A stretch of DNA of 64,000 nucleotides, from NCBI RefSeq assembly GCF_028502605.1, contig NC_079236.1, positions 1 through 64,000 of the forward strand. The letters run 5' to 3'. The translations under genes were made by a program, and so were the position numbers. The notes beneath the pieces were generated by a model. It was not told the DNA's origin and searched no databases. It worked only from the letters and a program-made list of their open reading frames with translations. Origin of the DNA: Trichoderma breve. Its lineage: Eukaryota; Ascomycota; Sordariomycetes; Hypocreales; Hypocreaceae. Position 1 is the stretch's first letter. Each line of letters begins with the position of its first letter. Shown in pieces: positions 57,865 through 64,000 of the stretch.

Positions 57865-59024
57865 ATGGACCACATTCATCGCAAGAGACCTGCTGCCGCA
57901 AATATTCCCTCCTGCATGACAATGGGTCCGAAAACAGAGGCATCACCAAGAATGAAGACCACAGAACCTACTGCAAGATGGCCTGAGCAACTGCCGGAAC
58001 AGGGAAGACACAATGCCAAGCTCCGTCGCAGTGTTGTTGCACAACAACCAGAACTGCACTTCATCACTGCTACTCTGCCACAGGACATGAATAATGTACA
58101 GGCACTAAGCCAGATCAGATCGCATGTATCCAAGGAGTCTCACGCTCGCCGCCGCCGAGCTCTTGCTGAGAAGCTGGCGCTGTATCACGCGAACCGGACC
58201 AGCCTCAAACAACAGCTGTGGGCTCGTGTTAGCGATGTCAGTAAAGACGCCTGCAGTGTTTGCTTCCCTTGGCCTCTCTCTAAGGATGAATTCTTCTTGT
58301 TCAATTTCTGTACGCAAGGTTAATAACCCTAGCCTCTTGCCACGCCCTAACTGGCTCCCTAGTTTTGGAATGGGTAATTCCGAATGGTTGGACCGAATGC
58401 ATTACTGCAGAAGCCCAACAAGCCTTCCAAAGAGGCATGAAGTCAGTTTTTCTCCCTGTTGCCATGGAAGACAGGAGCCTCTTTACGGCCGTCATGTATG
58501 TGTCTGCCCGAAGATACAGCCTTATTTCGAACAGTACCGCAGAAGCTGAAAAGTATCACGAGCGGATGATACATTACCTTCTGCTATGCCTACAAAAAAT
58601 AAAACTCGTCATAAATATGCAGGGTTACCCAACAGATGCAGCTATGGCCCTGGTACTGTGCATGGCTACTGAAGCAGTACGTATTCATTGTCATTTCCCA
58701 CCCAGGCCTAATCTGCGTTTCGCGCTCAAATAGCGCATGAAAGGTCAATATGTTGATAAACATTCGCTCATAGTACTGGGAGGGGCAACCAGAAGCATTC
58801 CAAATTCATGGACTGGCCTTCACCGAAATGGCTGAAGCTCGTAGAGCATTTCCAGAGAGGGGGAAGGTTGATACATTTTTATTGGAGATGGCATCGAAAT
58901 CCATTTACGATCCGAGGTTTAATATTGTGATGGGACCTTCTGATACGAGTGAGTTAGGCAACAAACATTAAAGAATGCGAGTTTCAATATTTTAGGCAAA
59001 ACGCTCTGCCCTTGTATGGCCTAA
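57865..59024 (+). CDS. Zn-less fungal transcription-factor-like protein
   Basis: Exons are inferred at 57865-58309, 58363-58676, 58774-58948 and 58996-59024, giving about 320 residues. There is no zinc cluster. The N-terminus holds QALSQIRSHVSKESHARRRRA, a basic stretch seen at the start of this group. The middle has KDEFFLFNFFLEWVIPNGW and a helical region (TAVMYVSARRYSLISNS, ALVLCMATEA, YWEGQPEAFQIHGLAFTEMAEARRAF) typical of fungal-specific TF domains. It ends early at CPCMA, shorter than usual for the group, so the true 3' end may be lost or the terminal exon differs. It might act as a partner of a zinc-cluster regulator such as the one at 53.7-56.2 kb. Confidence 0.7.
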
Positions 59025-60030
59025 ACGACGACTATTCTTAAGCCTCCATCTGGAGGACACATTCATGAGTTACTTGTCTTGTGAAAACAATAAGAGTAAT
59101 ATACTTATCTTGCTCAACCCCTTTATGCCCCTCGTTTTCTCGTATCATTGTTTGACACGGGCAAGGCTCTGTTGCATAAGTAACATGCCAGTGCAACTAA
59201 TGATATATAATCCTCAGTGAAGAAGCTCTCCGGAATAAAACAGTTGGTGCGGAAGCGAAGGCCTATTGCTATGGAGCTTACTGCTAAAGCTTTAGGTCCT
59301 CGACTTCCAGGCATAATAAAGGCTTGGACGCTAAGATAGAGGTAAGAACTGATGCCCTGTAACTAATATGAAGCTAATGCCTATGTATGTATATCTATAT
59401 ATATCTAGAATTGGTATTTTACAAAATTTACAGTCGTGTAGATATGTTTTACCGGTGTCATAATGAGAAACTTTACAAGATTTTGAAGCAAGCCTAAATA
59501 GAAGGATATCAATGAGGCTTTTTGACTTGATTTGTAATAGATCAGTAGTCAAGGTTGGGAACCAAGCTAGGCTGAGGCTGGGTATCCTATTATACGAAGG
59601 AACCCTTGTTCTTAGATTGAACGAATTACAAAGGCTATTTGGCTCGAAACTGACCATTCACTATGCCAGCAGCTTCATCCCGTTCTAAAGGGAACGCAGT
59701 CGAGGCAGCTGCATTGAATAAGCCTTCTTTGTAAATAGATAGGAATCTACTATTGAACTGAGTTGTTTTTGTTATCGTAATTATATCGGCTAGGTCGTTA
59801 TATATCCCCCATCTATAACACCGAAGGCGCCCGCAGCCGTACTAATTGGCCCATCACATATCCCCATCAGCTTACTGTGGGTCGTGATGTACTATATGTA
59901 CTCATCTGACCTGCTTTCCAATATACTACTATAAAAGACACAATGCTGCCAATTGCTTCGATGCGCGGATTTCATCTCATACTATTCTTTGCCCTGGCTC
60001 AGAGATTTACAATTAAAGAATATATACATC
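59025..60030. other. Intergenic region, no gene supported
   Basis: About 1 kb upstream of the methyltransferase gene. Short minus-strand frames lack motifs. Confidence 0.5.
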
Positions 60031-61114
60031 ATGCCTGCTGCAACGGATGATTATGTGTTGGGGCGGGACCTGCATGGCTCAATCAGGTACGCGATATCTT
60101 TACTGGATGCATAAACTGGCTGAAGCTACTAATGCAATCCCTAGATTAGAAGCCCAGCACCTCCTGTTTAAGATGCACAATGGTTATGTGTTGAACCCCA
60201 AAATACCTATTTCTTCAGATATGAAAATTGCCGAGATAGGTACAGGCACAGGGTGAGTGGTTTGCTTTTTATTCAAGCACAACTCCACGACATTTTGGCT
60301 AATAAATAGATCTGTTAAAGAATCTGGCTTCAAGACATAGCATCTCAACTGCCAGAAACAGTCCAGCTGCATGGCTACGATGTTTCAGCAGATCAATTCC
60401 CCCCTGCATCCCTATGCCCGCCAAATCTGACGTTTGCTACACTTGATGCATTTGGCGATGTTCCTGCACATCTTGTTGAGACTTATGATGTCGTCCATCT
60501 GCGATTTTGGTGCGCCATTATTAGAGGCAACGACCCGGGTCCTCTTATCCGCCACGCTGTAAGGCTACTGAGTGAGTTTTCTACCCATTTTGCTCCTGCA
60601 TCTATGTCAATTCTAGTATTAACTGTTGCAGAGCCTGGGGGTTACTTGCAGTGGGAGGACGCAGACATAGGGAAACCGGTTATGCGAGGGGACGAAGCAG
60701 AGGCCTTTCATAAGCTTGGCACGTCGGTTCTCCGGACCTTTAATGTCTTGTTAGAGTGAGTCGCTATATCCAGCAGAATTACATTTCCTCTAGGGAGCAA
60801 CTGTACTAATTACACACGTGGGATTTCTTAGCTGGATTGGAGACATTCCAAACCTTGTCGTGGACCATGGGTTAACAGTTGTAGATAGTGCAACCAGTGC
60901 TTTCCACTCTACTTTAATACCCCTTACTATCAGGACATATTTGGCTGGTTGGGCTGAGCTTTTCCAGTTCGTAGGCAAGACCAAAGATCCATCCCTTCCA
61001 ACAGCCAGTGAGTGCCAGAGGGTTTTATTGGAACTAGACGCGGGTGTTAAACATGGGGCACTGTATTATTGGCTGCCAGTGAATCTGCTTGCTCGGAAAC
61101 CTAGTACAGAGTAG
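60031..61114 (+). CDS. LaeA-like SAM-dependent methyltransferase
   Basis: Five exons (60031-60086, 60145-60252, 60321-60571, 60632-60755, 60832-61114) give 273 residues. The SAM motif I is AEIGTGTGIWLQDIA (near residue 50). It is followed by LHGYDVSADQFPP, YDVVHLRFWCAIIRG and LLKPGGYLQWED, the motif order of LaeA/UMTA-type methyltransferases. The N-terminus (YVLGRDLHGSIRLEAQHLLFK) matches the 'R...QH' pre-motif of the family. Members include regulators of secondary metabolism and small-molecule methyltransferases, and sequence alone does not separate the two. All splice phases fit and no break is seen. Confidence 0.9.
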
Positions 61115-62169
61115 TCAGGAAAAGACAAAAAAGAAAGACGTCAATATGAGATATCGAGAGTGGCATTTATAAGGAGAAAGGTTCCTAATTGCGAGACGGT
61201 TGGCAGCTTAGCCTGCATAAATATTCATCGATAGGGTTCCGCGAAACTGTCAAGATGTTATGCTTTATTAGAAACGTCTTGGATATGGACGGATGAGGAA
61301 GAAGGAAGCAGGGTGTTACGCGCAGTTTCGCTCTTGTTTGGGCTTTGGCATATTGGTCCTGACATGTGCCGCGGCATTTGCAACAAAGAATCCCCACTTG
61401 TTGCGGGGAACTCTCTTGAATAGCTAACCAGGGACAAAAGCTAATATTAGTAGGTATTTGTAATGAATTTAGTAATCGAACACACCACTAAGTCACAGTT
61501 TGGGCAATTATTCCGATGCGTTCTAATAGACTACCTAAGCAAAAGCAACTAATTGCGAAGGATACAGCTATTACAGTAGATGGATTATAATTTTATTGCA
61601 GAAACAATACCTGCCTATCACCCACTTATTGCCCAATACCTAGGGCGTTGGAGAAAACGTCGAGGGCTCTGCCATAAGGTATTATTATTAGCGTCGGTGT
61701 ACACGGAAATACTTTGCATTGCTGGAAAGAAGAGTTTCTCTGAGAGATTCCACCTTGAAAGAAAGATCACTGGTCTAGTTCACTAAAGTATCTGTAAGCC
61801 GAGCACTCTCGATCATCTTTTTCTCAGATGTGACACGTCTTGAGGGTCACTATTAGAAGCGGTTGGAGTATCAATGGCAAAATTATATCACTGTTGAAAT
61901 AAAAATATGAACCGTGATCCATGCTATAGAAGCTAAATAAGAGTTATGAAACCAAGAAAACCTAAGCTCATATTATTGGGCCCTAGCCAGAATTTCTCCC
62001 TAGCAGGCTTCTTCGGAAGACTGTCGAATAGTGGCTATACAACGGTCTAGAAAATACAGTGTGGCGGCCACAAAATGAATCGTGAACCTACAAGAGTAAA
62101 ATGTAAGTCTTTCATACTGTATGTGACCGATAAAATGGGCTTGCTGTCAACATCGGGCGGTAATGATTG
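61115..62169. other. Intergenic region, no gene supported
   Basis: About 1 kb between the methyltransferase and the beta-propeller gene. Frames of 68-70 codons on each strand have no motif or signal peptide. Confidence 0.5.
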
Positions 62170-63243
62170 CTAGAGGTACAACGCACAAGCGGCAGATCCT
62201 TGTGAGCTTGTTGTAACAGCTACAAGCTGGGCTCCAATGGTAATATTACCATCCACAGGCACTTCCATGCCCCCTATTGTAGAGACATAAAGAATATTCT
62301 TATCATTTGAACCACGACCAAACGCAGCAGATGTGGGCTCTGCAATTGCTGTGGAATTGACATTGCCGGCTATAATGGACCGCTGACCATTCATAGAGAT
62401 GCGCTCCACGCCGTTTCCACTTCCGGTCACAAGGAAAATGTTTCCATCGCAATCCAAAGTAAAATAGGCATACGTATCGATTGGGTTTAACGGTCGGGCT
62501 ACTATTTCGATGTCTCCGGCCGGTGTCCCATCATCATTGATCGCAACTTTGGCCAAAACCTGTTGACCAGCATTGGCAAAATAGAGTGTCTTTAAATCTC
62601 TATCATGATGGACATGTAACCCGTCCACTCCAGTCCGAGAGACAGGTGGAAAAGGGACAGAACTGGTCAGAGTACTATTGATGACGACCTCGTAGTTGCC
62701 TTGTGTATCAAGGCGATAGACAACGCCAGCATTGACATCACTCAAGAGGAATGTGCCCTCGGACTGAGACAATAAGGTCATACCGTTGAGAAAATTGGCG
62801 GACGCGACATTAGCAATAAGACTAAGATTCGGCGACCCAGAGAGCACATTGCCCTGAACTGAAACACCATTCATATTAACACTCCAAACATTCCATGATC
62901 CAGGACCGACGTCTCCAGTGGGAATGTTGAACCTTCCAGATATGACTGCAAAGATGTCAGGCTCATATTCGGCGATACCAGCAAGACCGAGCGAGTCGGT
63001 GAACTCGTGTACCAAAACCGGCAGAGGCGCTCCAGTTTCTAGGTCTGGATCGATCACGAAAAGTTGTGGATCGTTAAGTAAGGTCGTGAGAATTTCACCA
63101 TTGGATCGAACAGCAAGGTTTTCAAGAAAAGTATTGGGAGGAAATTGAAAAACCATACGGACGGGGTCGAGAAGCCTGGGCTCTGGCACAGCTATTCCCA
63201 AGCCGAAGAGGATTAAGAAAGCAAATGTTGCTGGTAGAAACAT
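62170..63243 (-). CDS. Secreted SMP-30/gluconolactonase-like beta-propeller protein
   Basis: This intronless 357-residue protein has a signal peptide (MFLPATFAFLILFGLGIAVP). The rest is a run of propeller-like strands with repeating 'G..L...' and 'V.R.D..G....' spacing (FLENLAVRSNGEILTTLL, GTFLLSDVNAGVVYRLDTQG, TGVDGLHVHHDRDLKTLYFANAG, TLDCDGNIFLVTGSGNGVER). It belongs to the SMP-30/LRE-like six-bladed propeller group. Fungal secreted members are lactonases or have unknown roles. No catalytic residues can be assigned safely. A TATATAAA (63328-63335 on the complement) lies about 85 bp upstream. Confidence 0.82.
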   Translation of the reverse strand: MFLPATFAFLILFGLGIAVPEPRLLDPVRMVFQFPPNTFLENLAVRSNGEILTTLLNDPQLFVIDPDLETGAPLPVLVHEFTDSLGLAGIAEYEPDIFAVISGRFNIPTGDVGPGSWNVWSVNMNGVSVQGNVLSGSPNLSLIANVASANFLNGMTLLSQSEGTFLLSDVNAGVVYRLDTQGNYEVVINSTLTSSVPFPPVSRTGVDGLHVHHDRDLKTLYFANAGQQVLAKVAINDDGTPAGDIEIVARPLNPIDTYAYFTLDCDGNIFLVTGSGNGVERISMNGQRSIIAGNVNSTAIAEPTSAAFGRGSNDKNILYVSTIGGMEVPVDGNITIGAQLVAVTTSSQGSAACALYL

Positions 63244-63678
63244 GGCTGGTTTGGTGCAACTAGCTTAATCCTCAAATGTCCTCTGGCTGATGAAGGAACT
63301 GCAATGAAGGACGATTTTACGAAAGCTTTATATACATTTTACAGCTACAGCTAAGAGTCCATTTGTCGGTGTCGGGCTTGTATGGAGTTATAACTAACTC
63401 CACCAGACACCAAACTTGGTAACAAGCGGTGAATTTGATCTCCGAAGAAGGCTTTTTGATATCGCCGATATAAAACATTCCATGTTTCCAAATTTTGCTT
63501 CCAGGAAGGTCTTAAGTTGTACTGTACTGACAGCTGTCTATCGGTTCATGCTACTTCAACGTATGGTCTTTTATTTTCCTCCAAGCCCCATTGATCACCA
63601 CATCTAGAGATCTAAGTGTTATCATAAACAGTTAGTTATGTAAACATAAAAAGATATACAATTCCGAGCGCGTCATTT
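63244..63678. other. Intergenic, promoter of the SMP-30-like gene
   Basis: No gene is seen. A 63-codon plus frame (63416-63607) has no motif. Confidence 0.5.
63328..63335 (-). promoter_or_regulatory. TATA box of the SMP-30-like gene
   Basis: TATATAAA on the minus strand lies 85 bp upstream of the ATG at 63243. Confidence 0.4.
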
Positions 63679-64000
63679 CTAAATATCATCTATCAATGGG
63701 CTTAGCCCTTGCGCAGACCCCAGGCGGTTCTCGAAGAAGAATCTCAATCGCTCAACAGTAACACGATCCTCCATAAACCGAGCAAATGCCGTCGGATTTG
63801 TATGAGGTGTCTGCATTATGTCAGAATATGGTGAGCCAGAAGACTTGATGTCCTGTCGAACACTCAAGCTAACAGTCTGTTGATATTCGGCACTAAGAAG
63901 ATAGTTATGGAAGAGTTTTGCGCCCTCCGGATGTGGCGCATTCTTCAGTATCGCAGCAGTTTGAGGCCAACTAACGAAATTTGCATCAATTGGGAAGGCA
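63679..64000 (-). CDS. 3' end of an extracellular solute-binding-like protein (partial)
   Basis: The minus strand is open from the window edge (64000) to the stop at 63679, about 106 residues without a start. The text (FPIDANFVSWPQTAAILKNA, then HPEGAKLFHNYLLSAEYQQT, then SVRQDIKSSG) resembles the C-terminal lobe of periplasmic iron/thiamine-type ABC binding proteins, a bacterial-type family that also occurs in filamentous ascomycetes as secreted proteins. The N-terminus and any introns lie beyond the window. Confidence 0.75.
   Translation of the reverse strand, partial: AFPIDANFVSWPQTAAILKNAPHPEGAKLFHNYLLSAEYQQTVSLSVRQDIKSSGSPYSDIMQTPHTNPTAFARFMEDRVTVERLRFFFENRLGSAQGLSPLIDDI

Overview
This window is the left end of a chromosome of a filamentous ascomycete. 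It opens with CCCTAA repeats, the complement of the fungal telomere TTAGGG. The next 4 kb is extremely AT-rich. It holds retroelement copies in which C:G pairs have become T:A, as expected from repeat-induced point mutation (RIP). The genes have short introns of about 45-140 bp with GT..AG borders, and include Zn2Cys6 regulators and other families typical of Pezizomycotina. The species cannot be fixed from sequence alone.

Layout. 1-87 is telomere. 295-3201 holds two direct LTR copies, a RIP-ruined Ty3/gypsy integrase and chromodomain between them, and an inverted LTR fragment. 3205-3660 is an AT-rich minisatellite. The first genes are an alpha/beta hydrolase (4.1 kb), a Zn2Cys6 regulator (6.1-8.6 kb) and a TIM-barrel sugar isomerase/epimerase (8.9-9.9 kb). 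A decayed Pro-rich gene and a much less mutated solo LTR of the same family follow at 10.2-11.4 kb. Next, three genes run on the minus strand: a secreted S41 peptidase, a beta-lactamase/transesterase-fold protein and a FAD monooxygenase (12-19 kb). An epoxide-hydrolase-like protein (20.9 kb), a DUF1330-like protein (24.1 kb) and an extended SDR (25.7 kb) follow.

From 29.9 kb come a GH10 xylanase, an asparagine synthetase-like gene with an apparent 2-bp deletion, an SDR, a regulator joining a C2H2-type finger to a Zn2Cys6 cluster, and a CHK/APH-like kinase. The interval 42.3-47.6 kb is gene-poor and holds a truncated rhodopsin-like relic and a small secreted Cys-rich protein. The last part has a GMC oxidoreductase with one in-frame stop, an SGNH hydrolase, an EHN-type epoxide hydrolase, a large Zn2Cys6 regulator, a reductase, a Zn-less regulator-like protein, a LaeA-like methyltransferase, a secreted beta-propeller protein, and the 3' end of a periplasmic-binding-protein-like gene.

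Together this is a typical accessory subtelomere. It is rich in oxidoreductases, hydrolases and regulators that resemble tailoring genes of secondary metabolism, but no PKS, NRPS or terpene synthase core is visible. Several genes are freshly broken. These are the asparagine synthetase (frameshift), the GMC oxidoreductase (nonsense) and the Pro-rich gene (20-bp tandem duplication). The region therefore looks to be in active decay and turnover. All exon structures were read by eye from splice consensus, frame continuity and family motifs.
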